Positions 36,649 to 49,527 of a stretch of DNA of 64,000 nt are shown here, piece by piece. The DNA is from Rhea pennata (taxonomy: Eukaryota > Chordata > Aves > Rheiformes > Rheidae), in assembly GCF_028389875.1 (NCBI RefSeq), contig NC_084671.1, positions 1,310,501 through 1,374,500 on the forward strand, given 5' to 3'. The notes below the pieces were generated by a model. The model searched no databases. It was not told the origin of the DNA and saw nothing but the letters and a program-made list of their open reading frames with translations. The stretch's first letter is position 1. Each line of letters starts with the position of its first letter. The translations under genes were made by a program, and so were the position numbers.

Positions 36649-39511
36649 GGCCTGCCTATTTATAACCTCTTTTAGCTATTTAATTAGAATTTTCTAACCC
36701 AATGCAATATAGTTTTGGAATATAGTGTTCATTTAAATGAATCTTCGTTTCTAAGTATCCTGTAAGTCTTACCTATTGATGTATTTATTTAGGGGAGAAG
36801 AAGAATTAATATTGAGAGGGAGGATTGACCAAAATGATTAATATCAGGGAATTTATTTTTGTCAGGGCATCTGTTTAGGTAGAAGAACTGTTAAAGTTGG
36901 TGAGTTTTGCATTTGTAAATGAGACATAGTTTCAGTGTAACAAGGGTGAATTATATGAAATTATTTATAGCATTGTGTGTACACTGCTGCACATTTGTGT
37001 TTATACATCTAAATTTATAGAGAGTTTTAAAGAAAGTTGTGGGTATCAGCCAGAGATTAAAAGTAGTAGGAAAAAATAGCTTAAGAAAAATGTCTGACCA
37101 AATGTTAGAACATTGTTCCTGGTTATGATTACCAGATTATCAATGACTTCTTAAGGATGTGAGAATACCCTTTACAAGAAACACGGAAACTTCAAGGAGG
37201 AATCACCTGTCAAAAAGACAGGACATACTCTGTATTGATGAGATTTTTAGAGTTTCTGGATCTTGTGCTAAAAGAAACAGAAAATGAACTACATTTGCAT
37301 TTCTAAATTAGTATGTATAGCCTTCAGGAGAGGAAGAGTTTTACCATATACAAACAGGACATTTCTTCTAAACAACGCAGGGGCAAGATAAAGCCAATCA
37401 GACTCTCTTGTGATGCTCCTTGACTTTCCCTTAATTGGATCTAGCTTTGAACAGAAAAGTTATGGATTTAAAAGAAGCAAACTTATATAGCTCCTTCTGG
37501 TATTAAGCAAGAGACCAGTCACACACTACAACCAATTTGTAGTTGGCTAAATTGACTGTGGTTATCAAAGTCTGATCTTTATGACAGAATCTGTCCTAAA
37601 ATGTTAAGTACAAGGTTTTTATGTTAGGTCTGGTTTACGGATACATAAGTACTAATTAGTAGATTGGATGCACAGAAAGATAACCCTCGGTTCAAACTTT
37701 GATGGATGATTTTTCAGAGCTAACAGTTCTCATAGTACATGGAGAGGGGGGACACACAGGACATGGCATGGGATGTTCTCTGTCTCTTTTCTGTTGTTAA
37801 TCTAATGTTTTCCAAGAATTCTCGCTGTTCCCTAACAGGATTATGCTGTTTGAGGATACTGTCATTGATGAAGCACCAGATAAATTTTAAAAGTGTAAGT
37901 TCTAGCCTGACGTGGTCAAACACCTGGTCAGCGTGCCATAGCATATAGCAAGAAGAAATGTTGTGTTTCCTAATTTCCTGAGCAGAGTAAATTGGCAGTG
38001 TGCTAAGAAATTCTTTCAGTTGTAAACATGTCTGAGTAGAGTGGAAATGGATTCCAGTTGTTGTCTGCAGGTTATGGTGGCCGGCAGCTGAAATCTGGGT
38101 GTTGTGGTCCGTGAGAAATGGTGGACTCTGCGACTTTGAGATTTTTTTTTTTCCTTCTTTGTTAAAGTGTAGAGGACTGCAATGAAGTTTCAAGCCAACT
38201 GTTAGATTTAAGTAATGGTGCATTTATTGTAGAGATCTCACTGCAGCTTAGCATTCTTTGCCAGTTAGTTCTCTGTATTTAAATAAGTGATTATGTAACA
38301 TAATACAAGCCAAACCAGTAACATGTTCCAGTATCTCATGCTTTGAAAGGAGATGAATGGAGTATAGAAGAATTCTGGAGGACTGTGCTTTCCAGAACTG
38401 GCAAGGCTATTAAAAAATATTACTGCATCTCTTAAGGTGGAAAGTAGAGCAGAAAACTGTAAACTGTAGTAAGCAACGTTGTCCCTATTTTTAGATGGTG
38501 TCCTGTTTTCCATTAAATGACAATAATGATAAACATCAGTCAATTAAATCTGCTGTTAATAAGTGACAGACAGGACTTCTTTAAAAACATTATATATAGA
38601 GATAGAAATACATGTAGATATATAATGTGTGTACACACACCTATACCATAAGATACTTGTGACCGTGCGACTGGTGGTGTGAGAACGGGAATGTTGTCGG
38701 TTTCTTTGTTAATCAGCTCATTTGAGGTGTGCCTGAAACAAGATCTTGATTTCTGGTGACTCCTGTTAAACACCTGTAGCGTATATGAAAATTGTTGAAA
38801 TGAAGCATTTTGTTTCCTGGTGAAATCAGAAGCACGAGAAAGAATGGAAAGCTCTCAGAGGCCAAAGGAGCTCACATAGGGAAGAGAGGAAGACCGGTGG
38901 AGAAGTTTTCAGAACAGGCATATTTAGCTAGAGATTTTAGGATTTGTTCCTATTTTAATTGTTTGCAATCTGTGTTTGATTTTTATTGGTAAATTGAACT
39001 ATACAGCTTGTGATTACCTTGTCCGGCTCGGTCTGCAATGTATTTCTCTGTTCTGAGTTTTAATAGTTCACACTTAACCTGCTGCGAGGTTTTTTTGTTT
39101 CCTTGAACATCTCTAGTATTGCATCTCCTTTATTACAGGAGGAAATGATGTAGTTTTAATATTCTGTTTGAAGCTCTTTCATTTCTTTTTCAACCCTGTT
39201 TCTGGAAATTCCAGTCTAACCACATCAGCAGTACTATTTCAGTTTTGACTGCTAGAATATGGGAAGTAACTTTGTGAGCACCGGTTATACTGAGCTCTGC
39301 CAGGTTGCACTGCTGCCCTTTGGCATGTATCATGTAAAGATTTCATGTATTGTTTTGTCAAAAGGAGGGATGATCTCACCCTTATACAAACGATTCAAAT
39401 TTTCCTTAGGTAATTAAAACCATTGGTTGTGTCTGGTGAAGTGTAAGATGTTGCTGGAGAGGGACTGTTGTCTTTTGGGGTGAAAAGAATAATTTCTTTT
39501 TGTTTTTGCAG

Positions 39512-39664
39512 ATTCTTTAAAGAACTTGAAGCAAGACATCAGAACAACATCTTTATTGATGATATTAGTGATATAGTTGGGAAGCATGCTTCTTCAACGT
39601 TTGATCCATATGTAAAATATTGCACTAATGAAGTCTATCAGCAGCGAACACTACAGAAATTACT
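39512..39664 (+). CDS. ARHGEF26: ARHGEF26 exon: middle of the DH domain
   Basis: Completes Lys400 and encodes residues 401-450 plus two bases of codon 451. The sequence runs from FFKELEARHQNNIFIDDISD through HASSTFDPYVKYCTNEVYQQ to RTLQKL, nearly identical to mammalian ARHGEF26. The DPYVKYCTN motif is the family's typical mid-DH helix. The acceptor is TTTTTGCAG and the donor ACT|GTAAGA, so codon 451 is a split CT|A Leu. Phases on both sides agree with the neighbouring exons. Confidence 0.95.
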
Positions 39665-40180
39665 GTAAGAAATAATGTTAAAATACAATTGTAAAATCAT
39701 CCTCTTTGTAATAGGAGTCAAAGGTTGGGGTATTTTGGTGCAAAACCTGTAGCTTCCAACTAAGCATGTAGTTACATGCTAGTTTTTCTTAATGCACAAG
39801 TTCATTTGAATAATTAGAAGTTAAAATAAGCCTGGCTGCATAGTCCAGTCCTATTTGTAGTCATATGTTCAATTCTGTTTCCAGTATTAAGTATAACTTT
39901 AATTTGTCAAAGCCATGCTTTTTATATATTGCGTATTTGCATGTTTGCATTCTTGCGTGCATGGGGGGCTATAAGAATTCTAAATGTTAATGATCTTCTG
40001 TGTCTAAATAAATAAAGCTGAAGGCTTAAGTCATACAGACCCCTCGAACTGTGCTTTCTCTAAGGAATAAAATGATAATGCATTTAAAAAAGCAACATTC
40101 ATAATTCTTGTTATGCTTGTTAATGCTTGTAATTCTTGTTAAAGCATTCTGTTTAATCCCTCCTCTCTTTTTCTCACCAG
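39665..40180 (+). other. ARHGEF26 intron (shortest)
   Basis: A 516-bp GT-AG intron. Just before the acceptor it contains an imperfect 10-bp repeat of about four units (40102-40141, core ATTCTTGTTA / ATGCTTGTTA). The acceptor is TTCTCACCAG. Confidence 0.85.
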
Positions 40181-40310
40181 AGCTACAAATCCAGCATTTA
40201 AAGAAGCGTTGTCACGGATTGAGTCCCATGAAGATTGCAGGAATTTACCAATGATCTCTTTCCTCATACTTCCAATGCAGAGGGTTACTCGTCTTCCATT
40301 ATTGATGGAT
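40181..40310 (+). CDS. ARHGEF26: ARHGEF26 exon: catalytic DH helices
   Basis: Completes Leu451 and encodes residues 452-494. It carries the most conserved DH segment, [16 protein letters not shown] (479-494), the long helix that forms much of the Rho-binding surface. Leu replaces the usual Tyr after the second Arg (RLPLL), as in the ephexin-like subfamily that includes ARHGEF26. Upstream is [20 protein letters not shown]. The donor is GAT|GTGAGA, phase 0. The open frame runs on into the intron for 33 codons, but that part is not protein-like. Confidence 0.95.
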
Positions 40311-41930
40311 GTGAGAACAGGCTTATTTTCTTTCTTTTTTCTTTTATGTGTACATGCATGTTATTTTAATATAGGCATCTTTTTCTCTTTGATTGCTGTT
40401 TTGTTTTAATCTCTTCATATTATCTGTCTTGTACCATTTACAGGGCTGTAGATACTGGTATGTTGACAACAAAGTATGATAACATTTGTTAGCACATGCA
40501 GTCAAAAATTAAATATTTATAAGTTAGAATCTAAAAATTTTACAGTAGAGAGTGTAAATGATGCTGAAATCCAGGAAGAAGCTAGTACAGACATTGCACA
40601 CAGTATTAGGATTAAAATTAAACCCTACAGTTTAAAATCAAAAACTTACCATCATATAGTTTGGAAAAGGGCCATTTTGCATTAAATTCTTATTTCCAGG
40701 AATAGTGTCATTAAGACTGTCCTAAAGAGTTAGAGTATAACCCGGAACAAAGAACTCTATTCTCAGCGTACAGGAGCTTTTAGTAGAGTGCAACAGTATT
40801 TACATACTTGGTTACCCACCAGGGTGTTACATTGTGAGATGCACCACCCCCATGCAGGCTAATGGCGCCTTAGGAAGTGTGAAGAAGTGCAGGTGAAAAT
40901 TGGTGAGAAAGGTTCACACCAAGCTTTGTAGTACCCCAGTGAAGATGCTAGAATCAAATTTGTGGGTTGGACTGCCAGCAGTAATGTGTATCAAAATCCA
41001 AGCTCAAATTGCAGCAATGGCAAAATCCAGAAACAAGACAAATAACTTTCGGCTGTATGTTCATGAATTCTACACTAACTAATTTGATCCTTTGATGATT
41101 GGATAGTTACTTTGTTCATAATTAATCCAAGAACTAATTTTAGGTAAAATACCTTACGATGTTTTTGTTTCTCAATCAAAAAAGTAATTTAGCCTGTCTG
41201 TCATTGATTCAAAATGACTGGTTTTGATAGGCTGTCATCTTTATCTCCAACTCATAGAAATAAAGTCTGTCAATAAATAAAATTGTCATGTGTAAGTCGC
41301 TGATCAGACTTCTCATTACTTTCCAGCATTTCTCTTGTTTGGATGCTGTAGCTGTCTTCCTTCCTATATGCTTTTTGTTTTAATAATCTTAAATAATATT
41401 GTTCCGTATATATATTTCCATAGTTCATGTGGAGAAGTCCTAAGAGACTTTTTTTTTTTTTTTTTTTTTTTAATGCTTTGGAAGTACATATCTTCCATAG
41501 AGAGATCAGACAAAGTAGTCTGGTACAGATTTCTTACTCCATGTGTAAAACTTCAACTTCCGGGAAAACCTTAACATCGTGTTTGAAACAGGAAGAACCT
41601 AATTATGCACAACTACAATGGGTTTCCATTGTGATTTGTGTAAAGATAGAAAGGAGAAACTTTGCTGTTCCTGGAAGGGTATGGCCTTCCTATTCCACTG
41701 TGTTGCCCTGGGTGGAGATTGGCCCAGAAGTGGAAGATGCAACATTCCTCCAAAAAGACCTCAGGGAAGATGTTAGTGTCATGAAAACACTAAGGGGAAG
41801 TGACCCAATGCTTTCTCATTAACCTAGTCCATAACTGGGACTTCACCTCTTTGATTTCAGCGCATATGTACTTTAAAACTCTGTATTTGTTACCATTTGT
41901 ACCTCTGAAGCAACAGAACTTTTGTTTCAG
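40311..41930 (+). other. ARHGEF26 intron
   Basis: A 1.6 kb GT-AG intron with a 23-base T run (41449-41471). A 131-codon open frame (41427-41822) crosses the T run and has no similarity I recognise. The acceptor is TTTGTTTCAG. Confidence 0.85.
41449..41471 (+). repeat. Poly-T run (23 T)
   Basis: Uninterrupted T homopolymer about 460 bp before an exon. It causes Phe-rich spurious open frames. Confidence 0.9.
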
Positions 41931-42005
41931 ACTATTTGTCAGAAAACTCCCAAAGATTCGCCAAAATACGAGAACTGCAAGCAAGCTCTGAAAGAAGTGA
42001 GTAAG
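41931..42005 (+). CDS. ARHGEF26: ARHGEF26 75-nt exon: late DH domain
   Basis: Encodes residues 495-519, TICQKTPKDSPKYENCKQAL then KEVSK, matching the mammalian TICQKTPKDSPKYEVCKRALKEVSK with small changes. This is part of the last DH helices. It is flanked by TTTGTTTCAG and AAG|GTATGT. It is phase 0 at both ends, so it is symmetrical, but skipping it would damage the DH fold. Placed by similarity plus splice sites. Confidence 0.94.
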
Positions 42006-43823
42006 GTATGTTCCTAAAAATTTAATCTCACTGTGGAATTGTTTCTCTTCTGAGGGATTTTCTTCCTAAATTGCACTGCATGCTTCGGTCATTTCAAAAA
42101 TCCATTGTGAGAAATAGCTGCTTTGTTTTTTTTTTTTTTTTTTTGTTTTTTTTTCCTTTAGTCCCTTGATAATAGATTTTCATGTTTATGCTTATTTTGC
42201 TCACCTATTTCACAGTGTTACTGGACAGCTTTGTTCTATTTGCTGCCAGTCATTCAAACAGAAAGCCATGTGATAGGCTGTATATATAAAAATCAAAAAA
42301 ACCCCACCCTGTAGTACAGAAAGGAAGTATGAATTGCCTAAGAAAACTTAAGAATTCTTTCTGCTTTTGGCATATTTTAAGTAGACCATTTCTGCTTCTG
42401 TTAAGTTGTTCAAGGGTGTTCTCTTACCCTGGAATCACGAGGGTTTTTGACAAAAGTTAAAGATGGAAGAAGAGCATAGGTCCATTCACCGTGTGTAGTT
42501 TGTAAATGTCAACAACACTTAATTTTATAATAAACTCTGTTTCGTTTCATTTGAAACTGAGCAATCAGATTACCAGGTATTTTTTTTAATTGGTAAAAAA
42601 AAATCCATCTATCTTTTTTTAAAAAAAAAAAATTTTGGAAATGGAAAACTCTTTAAAACAGAACATTGTGATTTGAAAAGAAAATCTGAAGACTAGTTAT
42701 CATTTTGCCTTGAAGATCTCAGAATTTCAGAAACTATGATGTGTCACAGGTTGTTATTAGATGTGATGAGTTAGGCATTCTTTATTTAAAAAACTCTGCA
42801 AGTTGAGACTAAACATTGCCTTGGGCCTTGAGCATTCCTTTCAGCTTTAAGGGAAAATTTGATGTTTTTCTTGACTAAATAAAGTGGAAGAGCAGTGAAG
42901 GATAAAAATACTAAATTGCTTTATTTAATAAAGGCCACTGGGGATCAGTTTTATGTCTAAATCATCCTCTTTCTGTTACTACAAAAAAATCCTAAACTCA
43001 GTTAACAGTGTACTGTTGCCAGCACAATTGGATTTTGCTGTGGGAACGGTATATGGTGTGTAAAATGTTCGATCTGAGAAAGAGATGAGGGAGGACAAAC
43101 TCCCTGACTGATGTTGTTTATACTTCTATGTCTAAATGTTGTGGAAACCTCCCTTGATAAGGATGATTTTATCACAGGCTTGTTTAAAAAAAAAAATCTC
43201 CTGTAGAACTAAGATTTTTAGATTTGTCCTTTCCTCCAGAAGTTTCTGTGTAGTTCTATTATTTCTGTTGTCTCAAAACTGTTTAACTATTACAGTGAAG
43301 TTATGGTTTTAATACCACAAAACAACTCTTTATATAAACTTACTAAAATTGTAACAACCTAACTGTTTACTCTTTCTTTAGCAACTGTTGTACCAGAATT
43401 AGAGGTGATTTCCCTGCAGTGAAAAACTGGAAAGCAATTTGTCCTCCCAGACTTTGGTGCTGTATTAGCTTTGGAAAGGCTTCCTGGATGGTGCCGTTAG
43501 TTTGCTTCTAGTCTCAGCTTGCTGTCCCCACTAAACCAGTTGCTGCTCAGATTTCTTTCCTCCTTTCAACTCCCTAGGAAGTAAGAAAACAAAAAATAAG
43601 AAAAGGCCCATTGACTCTTGGGAGATCCTTGCATGAGGTTAATGGGAATGCATTCTCATACCTTTCCCGCTGCCCTCCTCTCCCTCCCCCTGTTTATACT
43701 TTATTTAAACTGTAGTATGCTTTAAAGTTTCCTTCTGAAAGTTAGCTACAGTGAAGTATTTTCTAGAATGCTGTTTGTCCTAAGTCCTGAATACATTAAA
43801 TGTTTTAAATATCTCATCTCTAG
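42006..43823 (+). other. ARHGEF26 intron
   Basis: A 1.8 kb GT-AG intron with T-rich low complexity at 42126-42154 and A/T-rich runs near 42580-42640. No other element recognised. The acceptor is ATCTCTAG. Confidence 0.85.
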
Positions 43824-43913
43824 TTGGTGCGTTTGTGCAATGAAGGTGCTCGGAAAATGGAAAGGACAGAAATGATGTACACCATTAACTCCCAGCTGGA
43901 ATTTAAAATCAAG
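43824..43913 (+). CDS. ARHGEF26: ARHGEF26 90-nt exon: end of DH, DH-PH junction
   Basis: Encodes residues 520-549, [20 protein letters not shown] then [10 protein letters not shown], identical to mammalian ARHGEF26 as far as I can recall. It covers the last DH helix and the junction with the PH domain. The acceptor is TCTAG and the donor AAG|GTATGA. Both ends are phase 0. The perfect conservation in a short exon supports strong constraint on the DH-PH linkage. Confidence 0.95.
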
Positions 43914-44440
43914 GTATGATGGTGTCTCTTGACTGTGCATTATTTAGCTTTGGCTGCATCTTAAGTTTTGATAGCTTCATTGCCAGAATAAACAAAGTAA
44001 ATTAGATGGATTTGCAGAGGCTGTAATATTGGCAAGGAAGACAGGTTCGTGTTCTGGGGGTGGTTGAAGCTTGGGAAATTCAAAGAGGAACTGAAAACCA
44101 AGGAGATAAAGCCTCAGGTTGGGGCCTTGCAGGGGAAGAGAGAGTAAGAATATATATATTTTTAAGAATAAATCAGCATTTTTTTACTGAAGAACTAGGT
44201 ACAAATACAGTATAATCAGACTCCAGGTTTGCCTTTGTGGCTGAAGCGCTGGCCTTGTTAGAGTTGCAGTACCTAGCAGTATCAGCATGCTATGATTTTG
44301 TGCTGTCTTACCTAATTCGTAACACTGTGCATGATGATACTGTCACAGTATATACATAGACTCACATGTTGCTCTGCCTCTGTTTCCATCCTTCTCGTCA
44401 TTCCTGTCCTCTGGGCTTGTTAAACTTTAAAATACTTCTT

Positions 44441-44442
<2 letters not shown>

Positions 44443-44474
<32 letters not shown>
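44443..44474 (+). repeat. (TC)16 microsatellite
   Basis: Sixteen uninterrupted TC units followed by TTTTTC. Likely to be length-polymorphic. It also resembles an extended pyrimidine tract, but no AG acceptor with an exon-like sequence follows it. Confidence 0.95.
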
Positions 44475-44479
<5 letters not shown>

Positions 44480-46490
44480 CCCTTGCATAAAGAAACCAAA
44501 AGCAGAAGATACAGCATCATTTCTGATTTGTACTAGACTCATTACAGTTCTCCACTGCAAATAGATGTCATAACATTGAACAGCATATGTGGTGCACTGA
44601 CTATATATTGGAGTCTCTTGCAGAGTTAGAACTTGTTGAATGGATTAAGAAAGTATTTGAGGGAGAGAAGTTGCAGGTTTTTTTAACAAGATGTAGTTAA
44701 TGCTTAATGTTCAGGATGTTAAGAAAGCTGCCAAATCCAGTGGACGCCAGGGATTCCTCGTGCCTGGCCCTTGGAGCCCCGCTGGTCACCCTGAGACCCC
44801 AGCGGTGTCTCTGCCGTGGGCGGATGGTGCAGCTGCTGCTGTCCCCATCCGCCAGTTGGGCTGCTGGTGAGGCTGAGCTGAGGTCTGGTCTTTGGAATTG
44901 TCTCCGTTACCACCTGCTTGTTAGGTCTCCGTGTCTAATATGTCCACTTTCCATATCAGTTGTTGCTTTTTTAAAAAAACCCTATTGTTATTTCTTCAAA
45001 CTATTCAATAATTGTTCTTAACCAGATAACTTAATGAGCCAGGTGCTTTCACATTCCATATGCCCTTATGCTTAATGAATATTCAAGAGATTTAAAACTT
45101 CCTGGACCTGGACTTTCATGTGCAGTGCCTGTACAAATTGCTTTACTGGTGATGCAGGTTGAAAGAGAATAGATGCCTCGATTCCTGTGTGAAGCTTCTG
45201 AAGAGTCAGGTATTTGCATTGTGAAGTAGTTCTGTTTCTCACTGCAGATTGTTATCTGGTAGTATGTAAACAGATTCAGATAGATTTTCAGTAAACATGA
45301 AGCTGCCTGCAGCATGCTAAGCTGCAGGTGATTCTCAAGTTGTGCTTAGACTTACAACTGCAGTTGAGGAGAAAATGTTATGTTTCTTTTAGCATGTATT
45401 AGTATTTGTATTTTTTTGATCTAGTAAACAGTGTAACATATTTATATCACACACTAATTTTTGCAGCAAAATTGCCTATTATGGCAGGATAAAAGTTTTG
45501 TTTTTTTTTTTTTAATAACAAAGATAATGCATTGGCAGAAGAGTTTTTCAATATATATTGAATTAGTTATTTTTTTGTGCCCATGTTAATTTTGCCTTGA
45601 AAAGGTCTGTTTTTTTTTTTTAGTTATGTCAGCTGCAATAAAAACAATAAAAATTCTGACTCGAGAGTTAGCACCCTAGCGTATTTCTGTAAATAAGGAG
45701 TTATACCATTACATAGTGAGTAGTGTTCTGTGAGAATTTTTTTTTTTGGTATCATATTTGCAGTACATAATGGTTTATAGTTTCAAAAACACAGTTTTTA
45801 AAGGATCTTGGTCTGTTTTGCCTTGAGGAAATACTCTCTTTAGAGACGCTTGTCAGTTTGCCAAATTGTTTTTATTTACATACCTGGAGTGAAAACTGAG
45901 AATAATAATAATACTTACTTACAAGAAGAATAAATGGAATATCTCTTAACAAGTTTCATCACTGCATTTGCTAAGTGCTATGGATAATGTCTCAAGTCTT
46001 TGGATAGTTTAAAACAGTTTTGAATAGTCTGAAGTCTTGGGATGATCTGTTTGGATTCATTTGTAGTTTTCAAACCTAGGAGTTTTTAAAGGAACTAAGT
46101 TTCTTAAATGGCTGAAGTCTCTTGTCTTTTCTGTGGAAAGAGGCTATTGATTCTAATTCTGCAAAAGTAAGATGCACTGTGTATTTCTTCTTCTGTACAT
46201 ACTGCTGCTAGGAGCTCTCACTAGTTCTATGGCAATAATAGCAACTTTGTTTCTCCATATTTTTATGCAAGTTTTTCTACTTTGTGTATCTTATTAGATA
46301 TAAATTCTTAATGGTTTAGACATTTTCTGTGGTTTGAGAGCTTGCCAGCTGAAGTATGAAAGACTGCTTTGGCCACATTTCAATACATTTCAAGTGCAGA
46401 CAGCTTTTTTGTGTAGGAAGGAGGTGATATACATGTTGCACTCTTGGCAATTAAGGAAAATTTATATTAAAGAAAAAACTTGCTGCTTCT

Positions 46491-46511
46491 AGAATATAGA
46501 ATATAGAATAT
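46491..46511 (+). repeat. 7-bp tandem repeat, 3 units
   Basis: Three perfect copies of AGAATAT. Confidence 0.9.
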
Positions 46512-48232
46512 AGGAAAGTGTGATGAACTCATTTGGAATACAGATTACAGGCATTTTTAGTTCATGCACAGATAGAAATTTTGTAATTACATTTTGACTG
46601 TAAAACAGTCATCATAGTGCTGTAATTCTGTTTTATAAGCATTCTAAATCAAGTGAACCATTTCTCTGCCTCCTCAACCTCATATAACGTTTTGAGATTT
46701 TTATTTTGTTAGTTGTAATTCTGTAGCCTTACAAGGAAGTACAAGAGAAACTACCCAGAAATCCTGTCACTTCTGCACATACTTTGTCTATAGGACTTTT
46801 TTTAATTAAGGTTAAAGGGATTTTTATTCTTAAATTTTTCATCTGTAGCACCAGAAAAGTGTTTTTTCTGCAAACATGCTTTTGTGTTCAAGAACCAAAC
46901 TCCTTCATGATTTCTCTGTTTGAGAACCATCTAGCCCAAAGTCTTTCAAGTTCGTAAAGGCTCAAAAACCATGATGGCACATCAGAATTATGTTCTGATT
47001 ATTTCATACTCATATATGGCAATAAGCTATTTGATTAAAAAACCCTTCATTTTCACGTCATTTTAAGGTACTGGCTGAAGCAGCTGAGTTGTGGTTCAAA
47101 GTAAGCCAAATATTTTAAAAGCCAAATGTTACATAAAACTGTGGAAATTACATACTTTGATTTTCATGATGGAACTTAGGAGTTCTGCCAAAGAGTTCAC
47201 TAGGGAGCTTTTTTAAGAGTTTTGTGTCTGAGTACCAACCTAAATTGGCCTTTCATAACCTGTGGGGTTAATGCATTTTTAATAAAATGACTGCACATAC
47301 AGAAAATGATACGATACGTTCTTAGGAAAAAGTAAATTGTACAGGTGGAACTCTACATTAACCGCTGATCTGAGATAAGTGAGAATGGTGATCAAAGTAA
47401 TAAACCTGACTTGAAATTACTGTGGTTTTTAACTGGTTTGATTTTACTCTGATTCACTAAGAGAAGCTTGGAAAAATTAGTTTTAGGAAATACAGATTTG
47501 AAACTAAATTCTACATTTCTAACAGGAGAACATAGTAGAAAAAGAAGTTTAATAAATGAATGGATAATACAAATCTAGAAATATTCAACAAAGTTTGTAT
47601 AAACTGAAAAAGAGTATGTGAGCTTGAATAATGGGGCAGAAATGTCTGAAGGGAGCCTGGTCAAGATTCAATAGAATAATATTGGCTTGGTAGTATGAAA
47701 GCAAAAATAGTAGGAATTATGTCAGATAATGAAATATGCTGGTATTTATAAGTAGGCACTTCGAAATAATGTAGATTTTGAAAGATCACTAATGAGGTAT
47801 ACAGTATAATGATACCAGTAGGTATCATTCAGCAACCAAGTGAAGGTGAACATTCGTTAGGTCTGTTCTGGATATAGTGGAGATACAAATCAGCCTGGAG
47901 CAGGAAAGAAAAGTTTAAGGCTTCTCTGAATTGTCATGATGTGTAATAGTTCTGAAGGGCTCCTACAGCTCTGTAATTTTAGAGGAACCCACATCTGTCA
48001 CTCGTGTGTTACCTCCTGGCTGACAGCGGGAAGAAGAGGGTGCCAGGAGTTTGGTCTGGCCTTTTGCCTTCATGCTGTGGTACTGCACGGTGGCAGGAAA
48101 GCATCTTGTGAATAATAGTACTGGTAGTTGCTATTTCAGTGTCACCATAAAATCAGACCTCAAAGCTCAGAGACAAGGGAGTGGCTGCATCTAAAGGTAG
48201 GGAGTTAATATTTTTTCATTCCACCAGTGAGG

Positions 48233-48284
48233 TACTGTATAATATTGGCATAATATTGTACTGTATAATATTGGCATAATATTA
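48233..48284 (+). repeat. 26-bp tandem duplication
   Basis: Two adjacent copies of a 26-bp unit starting TACTGTATAATATTGGCATA, differing only at the last base (G or A). The near identity suggests a recent duplication. Confidence 0.95.
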
Positions 48285-48933
48285 ATGGTCAAGTATTGAC
48301 AAACTGAAGTCAGTTTAGTAAAGAGCTGCTAAAGTGATTAAAGGGTATGAGAAGAATGATTAAGCCTGTTGATAAGCCAAGTGAAGAAATATTTTAAAAG
48401 CATGTGAAAGGTGTCAAGAGACAGATGAGTTTGAACAAAAACAAAGTAAGTACAGAAATTTGATAAGCAAAAAGTTGCATGTAAAGTAGAAACAAAAATT
48501 TGATTATTGCGCTCCGAGTGAAGAAAAAAATTGTATGTGCCCCATAAAAGTTAACAGTTAAGTGCCCGTTGACTGCAGTGCAGGTCTTAGGCACAAGCTG
48601 TGGGCAGAGTGGATGCCTCTTCTTTTCCAGTGATACCATGTACCTTCTGTTTGAGAACCTGCAAGTTACAAGTTGTGCTGAGCTCACACTTCACTTGCAG
48701 AAGTTAGCCAAGAAGTCAAATCCTTTTTGGAAGCAGAGGAAGAAGGTACCAGGCATCCGCAGATGCTCCATCCAGCATGTGTGCAATAACCAAAATACGT
48801 AGAGGAAAAAAGTACCAGTGTTTTCACTATTTAGGGCATCATAAAGTTCAGGGCCTAGAGCTGTGTAGGAGATCAGTCTTTCTGTACAGTACCTTTGCTG
48901 TCTAGTGACAGCAGCACAGAATTGGTCTGCCAG

Positions 48934-48973
48934 AGGGAGCCTGCCTGCAGTGTGGCACTGCAGAAGGCTCCCT
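48934..48973. other. Imperfect hairpin, 15 paired bases
   Basis: AGGGAGCC (48934-48941) pairs with GGCTCCCT (48966-48973), and CTGCAGT (48945-48951) pairs with ACTGCAG (48957-48963). A 5-base loop GTGGC lies between the arms, and a 3x2 internal loop separates the two stems. It is too short for a typical microRNA precursor. Function unknown. Confidence 0.6.
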
Positions 48974-49527
48974 GCATGACAGCTCCGCTGGGGTCCGTGC
49001 TGGCAGCAGTCACCAAGGTCAGTGATTGAGGAATCCTGGTAACTGGGAGAGCTGCCAGCACTGCAATGGACCTTTGTTCTGGCATCACATGTCGTGGTAC
49101 AGCTTCAGACATGATCTGTTCGCTGCATCACCAGTCTCACTCTGTTTTAAAGAGGAAAATCTCTCTCTAGAAGAGGAAAGATTTGTTGCCCAGTGAAACA
49201 AAAGGTCCTACTGTGGAATTGTACAGGATGGATTGTACGTTAGGACCGATCTAGCCTTGTAATCTGTCTCCATAAATTGTCTGTTCATTTTTTAGCTCAG
49301 ATGAGCAGTTAGGTCATGGGTATGAAGAGTGATTTTTTTCAAATTTTCATGGGCTGTTATTTGTCTATTGTATGAATGATAAAGATACTTTAAATCTGGT
49401 TATCAGTGTTCTGTGCTTATACTCAAGATTTCTGAGTTTACTCAAGAATTTTTCCAAATCTTTACTACTCTGATTAAAAAAATACCCTAGCTTTGGAGGA
49501 TTGAAGTGTTATTTTCTTCCTTTATAG

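Larger units (their letters stand above)
22492..39511 (+). other. ARHGEF26 17-kb intron within the DH domain
   Basis: The longest intron here, GT-AG. It holds a G-quadruplex motif (24437-24467), a CpG-rich patch (30475-30900), a CR1 fragment (31956-32218), a 10-bp tandem repeat (33093-33122), a GC-richer stretch near 33200-33620, a poly-C/(CA)n repeat (34916-34947) and a 23-base T run (36626-36648). Many short open frames occur on both strands (for example 27586-27939 minus and 37720-38223 minus) but none resembles a known protein. The final acceptor is TTTTTGCAG. Confidence 0.8.
43914..49527 (+). other. ARHGEF26 intron
   Basis: A 5.6 kb GT-AG intron. It holds a (TC)16 microsatellite (44443-44474), a GC-richer stretch near 44730-44900 with short unrelated open frames, a 7-bp triplicate (46491-46511), a 26-bp tandem duplication (48233-48284) and an imperfect hairpin (48934-48973). 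The acceptor is CTTTATAG. Confidence 0.85.

Noticed and set aside
37720..38223. 167-codon minus-strand open frame in the 17-kb intron
   Set aside because: No recognisable domain, random-looking composition, no supporting splice or start context. Kept only as a chance frame.
41427..41822. 131-codon plus-strand open frame near the 75-nt exon
   Set aside because: Runs through a 23-base T tract, giving a Phe stretch, and ends before the real acceptor at 41930. It has no family similarity.
44707..45021. GC-richer open frame of 104 codons in the intron before the PH domain
   Set aside because: No similarity, no paired splice sites in phase with the neighbours, and both strands are open, as expected from local GC content.
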